64,000 nt of DNA from PFJX01 sp964542455 (GCA_964542455.1 CAZIUC010000015.1:1-64000); one strand, 5' to 3'; shown: positions 36,322-47,397, counted from the first letter of the stretch. Numbers and translations: made by a program. Notes: generated from the sequence alone by a model not told the origin.

Positions 36322-36378
36322 TTACCATCCGGTAACGCTTTCCATTTTCCTTGACCCTGCCCCATTACCGGCCGGTAA
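36322..36378. promoter_or_regulatory. Paired AioR-type palindromes between hsdR and aioX
   Basis: TTACC-ATCC-GGTAA (36322-36335) and TTACC-GGCC-GGTAA (36365-36378) have centres 43 bp apart. They are about 81 and 124 bases upstream of the hsdR-facing promoter, almost as at aioBA. The right one is 32 bases before aioX, so it may also autoregulate aioXSR. Confidence 0.75.
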
Positions 36379-36410
36379 CATGACTCCCCCATTCCCGAAT
36401 GGAGCATCGC

Positions 36411-37258
36411 TTGAATCCCACCCGCCGCATCCTGCTCAAAGCCGCCGCCGCCAGTCTGGGCGCGGCTGCCTTGCCGGCGTGGGCACACGAGCAGGCGCCG
36501 CTATTATTTGGCACCACGCCGGTGATTCTGGATGAGCAGGCGGAGTTTCTGGAACGCTGGCGGGTGTACCTGGAGACCATGCTGCGGCATCCGCTGCGCT
36601 TTGCGCAGCGCGGGAGTTACCGCGAGATTCTGGTGATGTTGGCGGGAGGCAAACTGGATTACGCGTGGCTGTGCGGTTACCCCTATGTGCGCATGCAGGA
36701 TCGCCTCGATCTGGTGGCGGTGCCGGTGTATGCGGGGCAGCCGCTGTATCGCTCCTATCTCGTGGTCCCGTCGGAAGACCGCGCGACCCGTTCCATCCTG
36801 GATCTGCGCGGCAAGGTATTCGCGTTTTCCGATCCGGATTCCAACTCCGGTTGGCTGGTGCCCCAGGTGGAACTGAAGCGGGCCGGCGAGGACGCCAGTC
36901 GTTTTTTCAAAAAGAGTTTCTACACCTGGAGCCACCGCAAGGTGATCGAGGCGGTGGCGGCGGGGTTGGCTCAGGGTGGCGCGGTGGATGGCTATATCTG
37001 GGATAGTCTGTCCCGCCTGAATCCGGATCTGACCGGCGCCACCCGCGTGGCCTGGCGTTCTCCCACATACGGCTTTCCGCCCATCGTCGCTCGCCGGGGG
37101 GCGGAGGGCGGCGCCGCGCTGCGCCATGCCCTGATCGAAATGGCGCACACGCCGCCGGGGCAGGCCTTGCTGGCGCGCCTGAACCTGGATGGTTTTGTGC
37201 CGGGAGAGGCGGGGCTGTTTGACGGCATTAAAGCCAATTGGCGTTATCTGGGAAGGTG

Positions 37259-37259
<1 letters not shown>
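36411..37259 (+). CDS. aioX: AioX, periplasmic arsenite-binding PhnD-like protein
   Basis: A 282-residue PhnD-like solute-binding protein that senses As(III) for the AioS kinase. It has a Tat-like signal TRRILLKAAAASLGAAALPA. A single cysteine (AWLCGYPYVR, about residue 88) fits the one Cys known to bind As(III) in AioX. I prefer the TTG at 36411 because GGAG lies 6 bases before it; the ATG at 36399 has no ribosome site. It overlaps aioS as TGATG. Naming is supported by the gene order aioX-aioS-aioR near aioBA. Confidence 0.88.
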
Positions 37260-38672
<1,413 letters not shown>

Positions 38673-38683
<11 letters not shown>

Positions 38684-39992
38684 CCTTTCCATCCTGCTGA
38701 TCGAGGACGACCCCATCATGGGCGAGTCACTCATGGAACGTTTCGAGATGGAAGGCTTTCACGCCCGCTGGGCGCACACCGGCGCGGAAGGCCAGCGCTG
38801 GCTGGCGCGCGGCGGTTTCGGCGTGGTGCTGTCCGATCTGCGCCTGCCCGACATGGGTGGCGATGCGCTGTTCCACGAGGCGGTGGCGAGCTACCCGGTG
38901 CTGCCGCCCTGGCTGTTCATCACCGGCTATGGCGCCGTGGACCAGGCGGTGGCCCTGCTCAAGCTGGGCGCGGCCGACTACCTGACCAAGCCCTTCGACC
39001 TCGATGCCCTGGTCGACAAACTCAAGCTCTACGCCCTGGCCACGCCACCCGCGCCCGCCGTGCCGGACGCCGGGCTGGGTATCTCCCCGGCCCTGCGCCG
39101 TATCGAGGCGCAACTGCAGCAACTGGCCGCCAAGGCGCGCACTGTGCTGGTCACCGGCGAATCCGGGGTGGGCAAGGAGATGGTGGCGCGCGCCTTCCAT
39201 AGCCTGGCCCCGGAGGGCGAGGGCGCGCCCTTTGTCGCGGTGAACTGCGGCGCCTTCCCGGAAGGGCTGCTGGAAGCGGAACTGTTCGGCCACGAGCGTG
39301 GCGCCTTCACCGGCGCGGTGCGCACCCGCAAAGGCGTGTTCGAGCAGGCCCATGGCGGCACGCTGTTCCTCGATGAAATAGGCGACATGCCTTACCCCAT
39401 GCAGGTAAAGCTGCTGCGTGTGATCCAGGAACGGCGGGTCACGCGGGTCGGCGGCGAGAAATCCATCGCGGTGGATTTGCGCCTGATTTCAGCCACCCAC
39501 CAGGATCTGAAGAAACGAGTCACTCAAAACCTGTTCCGGGAAGATCTGTACTACCGACTCAATGTCATCCAGATTCACATCCCGCCGCTACGGCAGCGGC
39601 GCGAGGACATCCTCTGGCTCGCCCGCCGCTTTCTCTCCGAGGCCGCGCCGGAGAAGCATTTTTCCGAGGAGGCGGAACAGGCTCTGCTCACCCACGACTG
39701 GCCGGGAAATGCGCGAGAGCTCAAACACGCGGTGGAACGCGGCGCCATTTTCGCGATGGGCTCCACGCTGGGGGTGGCCGCCCTGTTCGGCGATGAAGAG
39801 GTCGGTGAAGAAACCGCGCCCGCCTCCCTGGCCGATTTCGTGTCGCAAAGCGAGCGGCGTTACATCGCCAAGACCCTGGGCGAATGCGCGGGCCACCTCG
39901 GCCGTACCGCCGAAGCCTTGGGCATCAGCCGCAAGAATCTGTGGGAGAAGATGAAGAAGCTGGGCCTGTCGGTGAATGAGGAGGAGACATGA
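38673..39992 (+). CDS. aioR: AioR sigma-54-dependent response regulator
   Basis: A 439-residue NtrC-type activator. The receiver domain has the phosphoacceptor Asp in LSDLRLPDMGG (about residue 55). The AAA+ domain has Walker A GESGVGKE, the sigma-54 loop GAFTGA and LFLDEIGDMP. A Fis-type helix-turn-helix (AEALGISRKNLWEKMKKLG) ends the protein. It should bind the 43-bp-spaced TTACC-N4-GGTAA pairs in this window and open sigma-54 promoters of aioBA and the Fnr-like gene. Confidence 0.93.
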
Positions 39993-40389
39993 ACCGCCGC
40001 GCTTCCTGAACTGATCAGACAAGGTCGCTGCCTGAGTGGCTGATTCTTTGCGCCAATCGGTCATTCAGGAGATGAATTACACCCAAGGCCGGGCGTCTCC
40101 TCCTGGCTGGCTTCTACCGTAGGCGTGTTCCGGGTAGCTTACCTTGGCGGCAGCCGCCTCCTGGAGTGGCGGGAGGCAGGTCGCAAGGCCCGTGTGTGGG
40201 TGTCTCTTGTTCGGTCTTGTGGAACTCAACATAAGGCCGAGAACGAGTCATTCGTGGCGATCACCTGAGGGTCGCTTCCAGGTTGTTCCGAGACCGACAT
40301 ACAGGCTGGCTAGTGAGTGGCTATGGCGATTTTTCCTGAAGCCATACCTTGATAAGTGATACGTGCCGATGGCGCGAACCAGTCTCCCG
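39993..40389. other. Intergenic region between convergent aioR and tamB
   Basis: I see no gene with a credible start and no strong terminator in these 397 bases. Short frames show no family I recognise. Confidence 0.6.
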
Positions 40390-43300
40390 CTAATCGAAGC
40401 TGAACGTATAGAACAAGTCCACGGCCGGGGTGGTGCCGGCCTGGGTGCGTAGGGAGAGGCGGCGGGAGAGGGTGTAGTTGATCTTCACCAGGGCGGCCGT
40501 GCCGGTGAGGCCTTGCTCGTAGCTCAGGTAGGCGCGCGAGGAGAGGCGTTTGCCCAGAGTGAGGACGGTGCTTTCCAGTGTGCCCGCGCCTTTCAGGCTC
40601 ACTTCTTCCAGTCCCGCCGCGTGCGCGATGCGCTGTTGCAGGGTGACGGATTCGCCGGCGCCCAGGAGGGCGCCGGCGGCCAGTTGCAGGGCGTCGAATT
40701 CCTTGCCGCCGGCGTCGGCGATGCCGTGTCCCAGCACCAGCCAGGAAAGCTTTTCGCTGTCGGGCACGCTGGGGTTGGAGACCAGTTTGACCACGGGAGC
40801 CTGGGCGCCGCCGGTGATGGCGACGCCGGCCTCGACCGTCTGGTTTTTGCGCATGGCGACGATGTTGAGGCCGGGGTTGTCCAGCGGCCCCTGGAAGTTG
40901 AGGAGGCCGCGCTCGATCTCCAGGCGCTGGCCGTAGGCGGCATAAGCGCCTTTCACCACCCGGATGCCGCCGTTGGCGCGCAGGGGGAGACCTTGGCGGC
41001 CGGTGAGTTTCAGCGCGCCGCCCAGTTGCGCGTCGATGCCGCGCCCTTTGAGGAAGAAGCGCTCACCCAGGTCCAGATCGAGATCGAGTTCGACCGCATA
41101 GGGCAGCCCTTTGGCCGAGTGGTCGTGTTCAGGCTCGCGTCCCAGCACCACCACGTCATCACTGAGGCTGGGGGCGTCTCCCTTGGCCAGTTCCACCAGG
41201 CCGCGGTCCGCTTTGAGTTTGCCGCGCAACTGGAGCTTCCTGGCCCGCATGGCGACGCCGCCGTCGCCGCTGAGGATGAGCAGGCGGTCCGGGCGCGAAA
41301 TGACCCGGAGCTTGTCCGCCTTGAGGGTTAGTTGCAGATCCGGTTGGCCGCCGCGCAGGCCGAGTTTGCCCTGGCCGCCAAGGAGACCGTCGCCGCCGCG
41401 CAGGCTGAGGGATTTCAGCACCAGGGTGTCCTGGCTCAGTTCGGCCTGGAAACGACCCTCCTTGAGATCCAGCCCTTGTTCGGGTTGCGCCAGGCGGAAG
41501 CGCTCGCCGCTGATCGTGCCGCTGAGCCGTGGCTCGGCCAGGGTGCCGTTGCCTTGTATCTTGGCGGTCAAGCTGCCATCGAAATCGGTGGCGCCGGTCT
41601 GGTCGAGATAGGGCGCGGCCCAGGCCAGGGATTGCAGGGCCAGGTCGGCGCTGGCCTGGAAGGGCGTATCGGCGGCGATGCCCCAGACCGCGTCGCGCCG
41701 CGTCAGCCGGGTCTCGCCGCTGGCGCGCAAGCGTCCCAGGGTGCTGCCGTCGGCAATCAGGCTGGCGCGCAAACGGCTGTCGCCGGCTTCGGCCAGCAGA
41801 CTCAGGCGTTGCAGGCCGAGGGCGGCCGGTTTGCCCTGGGCCGTTGCCAGCATCAGGTCGCCGCGTTCGCGTTCCAGGGTGATGCGGCCATCCACTTGCT
41901 CACCCGCGTCGATGCGCCAAGTGCCGCCCAGCACCAGGTCGCCGCCGATGTTTTCCGGCCAGGCCGGCAAGCGCATCAGCGGAGTGATGGAGAGCCCCTT
42001 GAACTCGCCCCGGCTGCTGATTTTGCCCGCCTGGTAGCGAAGTTCCTGGCTATTGAAAACCGTGCCGAGGGTGGCGATGCGGGCATCCGCCAGGCGCGCG
42101 CTGTCCGCAGTGAATTCCAGAGCCGCCGGGGCCTGCAAGGTCAGCGGGTGGCTGCCCTGATTGGCGAGGCGCAGAATTTTCCCGGTCCAGCTCGCCTTGC
42201 CCTTGGCTTCCCGCCAGGCGCCGGCCAGCTCGCTACTCAGATTGAAATCCGCATTGCCGGCCGTGAGGCTGATCGTGTGTTGGTCGCGCCGGCCCTGGGC
42301 GAGCACGCCGACCTGGTCCAGCTTCAGTCGCGGCAGTTTCAGGTTCGCGAGGCGCGCGTTCAGCGCCAGGAGGCCATTCAATCCCTGTTCCAGGCGGGCG
42401 TCGGCGCGCAGGCTGCCGAGGCGGTAATCCTGGCCCCAGGCCAGGTTGTCCGCCAGGAGGTCGAACTCGCCGGACGGCGCCGCCAGGCTGCCGCTCAGCT
42501 TGCCGCTGGCCGTGACCCGGCCCGAGAGCGTCGGGTCGACGATGCCGAGTTGCTCCGCGCGCAGTTGCAGGGCAAGTTGGTCGCCGGGGGCGCCGAACGC
42601 GCCCTGAACATGCAGCCGATTGCCGGCCAGGCGTAGTTCGGCATCGCTGTTCCACAGTCGTTTGGCCGACACGCGCAGATTGCCCTGGCCGGACAGGGGC
42701 TGGCGGCGAAATTGGCTGTCGGCGATGGCGAAGGCCAGGGCCGCCTCGGGCGCGGGTTGCAGACGGCCACGGGCGTTGAAAGAGGCATTGATCCGGGCCT
42801 TCGGGTAGTCGCCGAAGGCGGCGGGGTCGAAGCGCTCCAGCGCGCCAGCCAGGTCGAAGGGATGGCCGGCGTTCAGCCCCAGCGTGCCGAACAGATTCAG
42901 GCGTTCGCCGCTGGAGGCGAGCACGGCCTGATTGATGCGCAGCACTTGGTTTTGTAGTTCGGCGTCGAGATTCAGGTGGTAACCCTGGTAGGCAAGATCG
43001 GCGCTCAGGCTTTGCCGTTCGCCGTCCGCTGTTACCTGGATGGCGCCGGCCAGGCGCATTGAACGCAGCTTGCCGTGCAGACCGCGCGGGTCGAAGTCAC
43101 GGGTATTCAGGTCCAGGGCCAGGTGGCCGGGATCGGCCCGCCCACTGCCGCTGAATGTTCCTCCCTTGCCCAGATCCAGGCGCAGATCCGCCAGGTCCAC
43201 ACTGTCCGCCGTGCCGCTGAAACGTGCGCTCAATTCCCGTAGCGGCAGGCGCTTCTGATCCCAGGTGCCGGGCTGACCGTTGCGCACCATGATGGCACCG

Positions 43301-44151
43301 GCGTAAGCATCTTTCCCCTGGCTGCGCAGGCGGGCCTTGAGGCTGAGATCGGCGCGGGGCAGTTTTTTGTCCCAGACGGCGGGGTCGATGCCGCGCGCGT
43401 CGATGCGAGCCTCGGCCAGGGGGCGCGCCGCGAACAAGGTGAGAAGGAGGTCCGCGTCGGCCTGGCCACCCGCCAGCGCGGCGCCGGCCTTGAGGTCGAT
43501 CCGGGCGAGGGTGCCGCCGGCCTGGGCCGTCGCGCCGCCGGAGGCGTGGTTGAAACGCGCTTGTCCGGTGAGGGCGAAGGGTGGCGCGTCGTTCAGGCTG
43601 GCCTGGGCCTGAGCCTTGCCCCAGGGCGTGGTGAGGTTGCGCAGATTCAGCCGGTAGCTGTGCTCGGGTTTATCCAGGCTCAGTCGAATGTCGTTGAAGA
43701 CTAGCTCGCCCGCGCCGGTCTTGATGACCAGGCGGTCGAGGCTCGCCAGCGGGACGTTCAGGCTGAAGGGCAGGCGTAAGGTTTCGGGGAGTTTGGGCGG
43801 CTCGGCGCTGGGCTTGAGTTCCGTGACGCGCAGTTCCGCCACGCGCAACTGGCTGACTTGCAGGTGGCGCCGCCAGAGGGCGCGCGGCGACCAGTCGAGG
43901 CGAATATCGGCGGCGTCGAAGCGTTTTTCCTCGCTCGACAGGCGCAGCGATGCAATGCGCAAAGGCCCATAAAGGGAGCCCCGCACCCCCTGGATTTCCA
44001 GCTTGTCACCGCTCAGGTTCACGGCTTGTTGCGCGATGAAACGCAGGCCGGGCTCGCTGCCCGCCAGCCAGGCCAGGGCCACAAGCAAAAGCGGCAACAG
44101 CAGCGGCAGGGCGGCCAGCAGCCAGAGTGAAAGGCGCCGGGCGCGGCTCAG
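40390..44151 (-). CDS. tamB: TamB, inner-membrane-anchored translocation and assembly protein
   Basis: About 1,250 residues. An N-terminal membrane anchor (RRLSLWLLAALPLLLPLLLV) leads into a long periplasmic beta-rich domain and ends with the DUF490/TamB domain (NPGLNIVAMRKNQTVEAGV ... SYEQGLTGTAALVKINYTL ... SLRTQAGTTPAVDLFYTFSFD). TamB bridges the inner membrane to TamA in the outer membrane and is tied to lipid transport and protein assembly. No ATG fits the anchor; the open frame upstream to 44334 lies inside tamA. The best start seems to be CTG at 44151-44149, which overlaps the tamA stop as CTGA. Confidence 0.88.
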   Translation of the reverse strand: MSRARRLSLWLLAALPLLLPLLLVALAWLAGSEPGLRFIAQQAVNLSGDKLEIQGVRGSLYGPLRIASLRLSSEEKRFDAADIRLDWSPRALWRRHLQVSQLRVAELRVTELKPSAEPPKLPETLRLPFSLNVPLASLDRLVIKTGAGELVFNDIRLSLDKPEHSYRLNLRNLTTPWGKAQAQASLNDAPPFALTGQARFNHASGGATAQAGGTLARIDLKAGAALAGGQADADLLLTLFAARPLAEARIDARGIDPAVWDKKLPRADLSLKARLRSQGKDAYAGAIMVRNGQPGTWDQKRLPLRELSARFSGTADSVDLADLRLDLGKGGTFSGSGRADPGHLALDLNTRDFDPRGLHGKLRSMRLAGAIQVTADGERQSLSADLAYQGYHLNLDAELQNQVLRINQAVLASSGERLNLFGTLGLNAGHPFDLAGALERFDPAAFGDYPKARINASFNARGRLQPAPEAALAFAIADSQFRRQPLSGQGNLRVSAKRLWNSDAELRLAGNRLHVQGAFGAPGDQLALQLRAEQLGIVDPTLSGRVTASGKLSGSLAAPSGEFDLLADNLAWGQDYRLGSLRADARLEQGLNGLLALNARLANLKLPRLKLDQVGVLAQGRRDQHTISLTAGNADFNLSSELAGAWREAKGKASWTGKILRLANQGSHPLTLQAPAALEFTADSARLADARIATLGTVFNSQELRYQAGKISSRGEFKGLSITPLMRLPAWPENIGGDLVLGGTWRIDAGEQVDGRITLERERGDLMLATAQGKPAALGLQRLSLLAEAGDSRLRASLIADGSTLGRLRASGETRLTRRDAVWGIAADTPFQASADLALQSLAWAAPYLDQTGATDFDGSLTAKIQGNGTLAEPRLSGTISGERFRLAQPEQGLDLKEGRFQAELSQDTLVLKSLSLRGGDGLLGGQGKLGLRGGQPDLQLTLKADKLRVISRPDRLLILSGDGGVAMRARKLQLRGKLKADRGLVELAKGDAPSLSDDVVVLGREPEHDHSAKGLPYAVELDLDLDLGERFFLKGRGIDAQLGGALKLTGRQGLPLRANGGIRVVKGAYAAYGQRLEIERGLLNFQGPLDNPGLNIVAMRKNQTVEAGVAITGGAQAPVVKLVSNPSVPDSEKLSWLVLGHGIADAGGKEFDALQLAAGALLGAGESVTLQQRIAHAAGLEEVSLKGAGTLESTVLTLGKRLSSRAYLSYEQGLTGTAALVKINYTLSRRLSLRTQAGTTPAVDLFYTFSFD

Positions 44152-45911
44152 AAGCTGAACCCCACCGAGAAATGCAGCCGCGTCTCTTTCGTCTCGCGGC
44201 CGTAGGCCAGGTCCAGGTTGAGCGGGCCGACCGGGCTCTTCCAGCGCGCGCCCAAGCCATAACCGACGACGGGATGCAGCGCGTCCAGTGTGTCGGCCGC
44301 GTCGCCGGCGTCGACGAACAAGGCCGCGCCCCATTGCGGCGTCAGCCAGCGCACATATTCCGCGCTGGCCACGCCCAGCCAGCGGCCACCGGAGATGGCG
44401 TTGCCGTCGCGTACCCCGAGGCTTTGATAGGCATAACCGCGTACCGTCTGGTCGCCGCCGCTGCGGAACAGGAAATCGGCGGGGATGCCGTCGCGGCTGG
44501 CCGCCGCCACCGCGCCCAACTCACCGCGCAGGATCAATTGCCCCTTGTTGCCGAGGCGGTGGAACCAGGTGGCCTTGCCGTAGCCGCGCAGGAAACTCTG
44601 ATCCGACAGCAGCGCATGGGCGGCGGCGTCCAACTCCACGTTGAGCAGGTAACCGCGTGTGGGGAACAGCAGGTTGTCCACGTCACGCCGGGTCCAGGAC
44701 CAGGACGGGACGAGGGCGGAACGTTGTTCGCCGATCGCCCCGTCCAGTTCCTGTTGTTCGCGGTAGTAGCGCAGGCCGTAGGCGGTTTCGTTCTTGCCCT
44801 GGGGGTGATTGCGCCTGGCGCCCAGGGTCAGCGTGCGGGTGACTTCACCTTCCACGTCCAAGCGTGTCCATTGGGCGGTGAGGCTGTCGCGGTAGCCCAG
44901 GCGGGTCAGGGGGAATTGCAGTTCGCCGCCGAGAGACTGTTCCTTGTTCGCCAGCTTGAAGCTGCCGGCGAGGCGCCAGGCCTGGCCGAACAGATTGAGG
45001 TCGCGGTAGTCCATCTGGGCGCGCGGGCCGGTATCCGTGCTCATGCCGACACCCAGACCCAGGGTGCGGGCGCGGTTTTCCTCGATGCCGACCTTGATCG
45101 GCACGTTCAACGGCTGGTTTGGGTCGATCTCGGCGTGGACCTCGGCGCTGGCGAAATAGGGGCTGTCCTGGAGGCGTGCTTGCAGTTCCAGCAACTTGGC
45201 CTGGGCGTAGGGTTCCCCCGGCCGGATCGGGTTGAGCCGCTCGACGACGCTGGCGGGATAGCGGCGCAGGCCCTCGATTTGCAGCGCCCCGAAGGTGAAG
45301 GCCGGGCCGCTGTCCAGGGTCAGGGCAAGGCCGACGATGTTGGACTTCGGGTCGACCGTGGCCTGGCTGTCGCGGATGGCGGCGGCGGGGTAGCGGTCCA
45401 AAAGCAGGGCGCGCAGGCTGGCGCGCTTGGCGCTTTCCCAGTCCTCATGGCGAAACACCGCGCCGCTGGGCAAGGACCAGCCGGCGCGCAACTTGAGCAG
45501 TCGCGCGCGGTTGTCTGCGCTGGCGTCATCGAAGGGCCCGACGACTTGCAGGTCTACCTGGCTGACCCGCGCTGCTACGCCAGGTTGTACTTCCAGCCGA
45601 ACCGTCCAGGTGCCTCCGCTTTGCTCCAGTTCGGCGTGAACCTGGGGCGAATAAAACCCCTCGCTGGCCAGCAAGGCGCGGATTTGTCGCGGTGCCTGAT
45701 CCACCAGACGGCGCAACTGGGTTTCGTCCATGCGCTCGCCGTCACGCCAGCGGTAGAGGTCCAGGTGGTTTTCCAGCAACTTGTGCTGCGCTTGTGGCGC
45801 TTGCAGGTCGAGGGCGTAGCTCAGCGCCGCCGCGTCGGCGGCCTGGGCCGGGGAGGTGAAAGCGAGGCAACAGGCCCAGGCCATGGCGGCCAGGCTGGCA
45901 CGGCGCGGCAT
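44148..45911 (-). CDS. tamA: TamA, Omp85-family outer-membrane assembly protein
   Basis: A 587-residue protein: signal peptide (cleavage after SPAQA), POTRA domains (about residues 30-260) and a C-terminal 16-strand Omp85 barrel. Recognisable parts include GLGVGMSTDTG, RSGGDQTVRGYAYQSLG (the conserved loop 6 RGY motif) and the terminal LHFSVGFSF. It works with TamB. ATG 45911 is chosen over 45947 because the signal peptide starts there and it overlaps the upstream stop as TGATG. Confidence 0.93.
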   Translation of the reverse strand: MPRRASLAAMAWACCLAFTSPAQAADAAALSYALDLQAPQAQHKLLENHLDLYRWRDGERMDETQLRRLVDQAPRQIRALLASEGFYSPQVHAELEQSGGTWTVRLEVQPGVAARVSQVDLQVVGPFDDASADNRARLLKLRAGWSLPSGAVFRHEDWESAKRASLRALLLDRYPAAAIRDSQATVDPKSNIVGLALTLDSGPAFTFGALQIEGLRRYPASVVERLNPIRPGEPYAQAKLLELQARLQDSPYFASAEVHAEIDPNQPLNVPIKVGIEENRARTLGLGVGMSTDTGPRAQMDYRDLNLFGQAWRLAGSFKLANKEQSLGGELQFPLTRLGYRDSLTAQWTRLDVEGEVTRTLTLGARRNHPQGKNETAYGLRYYREQQELDGAIGEQRSALVPSWSWTRRDVDNLLFPTRGYLLNVELDAAAHALLSDQSFLRGYGKATWFHRLGNKGQLILRGELGAVAAASRDGIPADFLFRSGGDQTVRGYAYQSLGVRDGNAISGGRWLGVASAEYVRWLTPQWGAALFVDAGDAADTLDALHPVVGYGLGARWKSPVGPLNLDLAYGRETKETRLHFSVGFSF

Positions 45912-46102
45912 CAGGTTTTCTTGCCGATCCAGCGCAACAGTTCCCATACCGGAATGGCTGCCAGGCCGCCGCTCACGCCGGCCAGATAGCTGGGAATGAC
46001 GACGTTGAAGGCCAGCAGCCAGAGGCGTCCCGCCACAAAGCTGGCGATGAGCATGGCGATCAGGGTGATGAGGAGTTTTTGCCAGAGTTTCAGGATGGGC
46101 AT
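45911..46102 (-). CDS. Small two-helix membrane protein upstream of tamA
   Basis: A 63-residue protein (MPILKLWQKLLITLIAMLIA) with two hydrophobic segments and a basic C-terminus (LLRWIGKKT). Its stop overlaps the tamA start by one base, so translation is likely coupled. I do not recognise the family. Confidence 0.7.
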   Translation of the reverse strand: MPILKLWQKLLITLIAMLIASFVAGRLWLLAFNVVIPSYLAGVSGGLAAIPVWELLRWIGKKT

Positions 46103-46121
46103 GGCTTTGTGGCGGCTGTGC

Positions 46122-46724
46122 TTATTGCAGGGAATAAGCGGGCGGCGCGTATTCCAGCACCACAGTGCCCAACTGCTGATTCAGGCCCAGGATGGGGATG
46201 ATGGCGAGCAGGTTGCCATTCGCGCCGCGTTCGACCTTGATCTCGCCGGCTTGCAGATATTGCGCGGAGTAGAGGTTGGCGAAGGGCTCGGCGAGTTTCT
46301 TGCGGTCGCTGGCGACCAGCACCTTGCCGTCCGGGTTGGCCAACAGCGCGGCCTGGAAACCCTGCCTCTGCACCAGATCGGTGAAATATTGGTCCACCTG
46401 GTCCAGGTTGGCGGCCATCAGCTCGCGGCGGATGACCCAGGCGACGGGCACGCTGAAACGGCGCAGGGCTTCTTCGCCATGGCGGGAATCCAGTTGCCGG
46501 GCCTGTTCGATCAGTTGGTCGTGGGCCTGGAGCTGCTTCGATTCAGCGGCGGCCAGTTTGTTTTCCAGGGAGGTCACGGCGACCACTCGCCAGCCATACA
46601 TGGCCGCGGCCACGAATAGCAGGATGCCGACCAGAATCAGCATGATCTTGTGATTGCTGTCCATGCCCTTGGCCGGCGCGGTTTCCGTGCTGACTTCTTC
46701 CGCGATTTCTTCATTCGTGTTCAT
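46122..46724 (-). CDS. Membrane-anchored protein with a periplasmic sensor-like domain
   Basis: A 200-residue protein. An acidic cytoplasmic N-terminus (MNTNEEIAEEVSTETAPAK) is followed by one membrane helix (IMLILVGILLFVAAAMYGW), a coiled-coil stretch (ENKLAAAESKQLQAHDQLIE), and a periplasmic part resembling a single Cache/PAS-like fold (LLANPDGKVLVASDRKKL). AGGAG 7-8 bases before ATG 46724 sets the start. It lies 19 bases before the small membrane gene, so it is likely the first gene of the tamBA transcript. The function is unknown. Confidence 0.75.
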   Translation of the reverse strand: MNTNEEIAEEVSTETAPAKGMDSNHKIMLILVGILLFVAAAMYGWRVVAVTSLENKLAAAESKQLQAHDQLIEQARQLDSRHGEEALRRFSVPVAWVIRRELMAANLDQVDQYFTDLVQRQGFQAALLANPDGKVLVASDRKKLAEPFANLYSAQYLQAGEIKVERGANGNLLAIIPILGLNQQLGTVVLEYAPPAYSLQ

Positions 46725-46923
46725 GTCTTTCTCCTGTTGTAACTCGTCATGGCTCTTTATGAGCCGCCCCGTCCTATGAAACAACTGCTGTAGAACCGCA
46801 TCATGCCGTACATGCCAGCTTGATGCGGTTCGCCGCGCTCTGATGAAGCCCCTACCCTTCGGTAACCACATCCTACGCAGGGCTTCGATGCCGGCTGTTT
46901 CACGGTTAGTTAGGAAACCCAGG

Positions 46924-47397
46924 TCAGCGAACCAGGGTGGACAACGGTTTGTTGGCTGCTTCCAGGTCTACATAGTTCATTTGCTGAATAAGTAGAGCCA
47001 GATCCTCGTGCAATCGGGCCAGCGCGGATTCCGGCAGTTTTCCCAACGCATTGGGCACCAGGCCGGTGAGGGGTTGCGGCGCGCGACCCAGTGTTGCCTG
47101 GCCTTTTTCCGTGAGATACAGATTCACCACGCGGCGGTCTTCCTCGCCACGGCGACGCTCCGCCATGCCGGCCTTGGCCAATTTGTCCAGCATGTTGCTG
47201 GCGGTTGAAATGTGTATCGACAGGGCTTCGCTCAGGCGGGAGACGGTGATGCCCGGGCTTTCCGCGAGCGCGGCCAGTATCCAGACCTGGGCGCCGGAAA
47301 TGCCGCAAGCGGTCTCCAGGGCGCGAAAGTGGTGGCGCACTGCGCCAAGGATGATACGGAACTGTTTCAGGGTTTCCCTGGCCAGTGGGGTGCTCAT
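46924..47397 (-). CDS. MarR-family transcription regulator
   Basis: A 157-residue winged-helix repressor: ISGAQVWILAALAESPGITV, then LSIHISTASNMLDKLAKAG (recognition helix) and RRVVNLYLTEKG (wing). ATG 47397 gives the usual MarR length; more upstream codons in the same frame run through AT-rich DNA and look non-coding. The divergent neighbour is a lipoprotein gene, a possible target. Confidence 0.85.
   Translation of the reverse strand: MSTPLARETLKQFRIILGAVRHHFRALETACGISGAQVWILAALAESPGITVSRLSEALSIHISTASNMLDKLAKAGMAERRRGEEDRRVVNLYLTEKGQATLGRAPQPLTGLVPNALGKLPESALARLHEDLALLIQQMNYVDLEAANKPLSTLVR

Noticed and set aside
46852..46865. CTACC-CTTC-GGTAA resembles a single AioR-type palindrome upstream of the tam cluster.
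   Set aside because: It has one mismatch, no partner 43 bp away and no sigma-54 promoter that I could find nearby.
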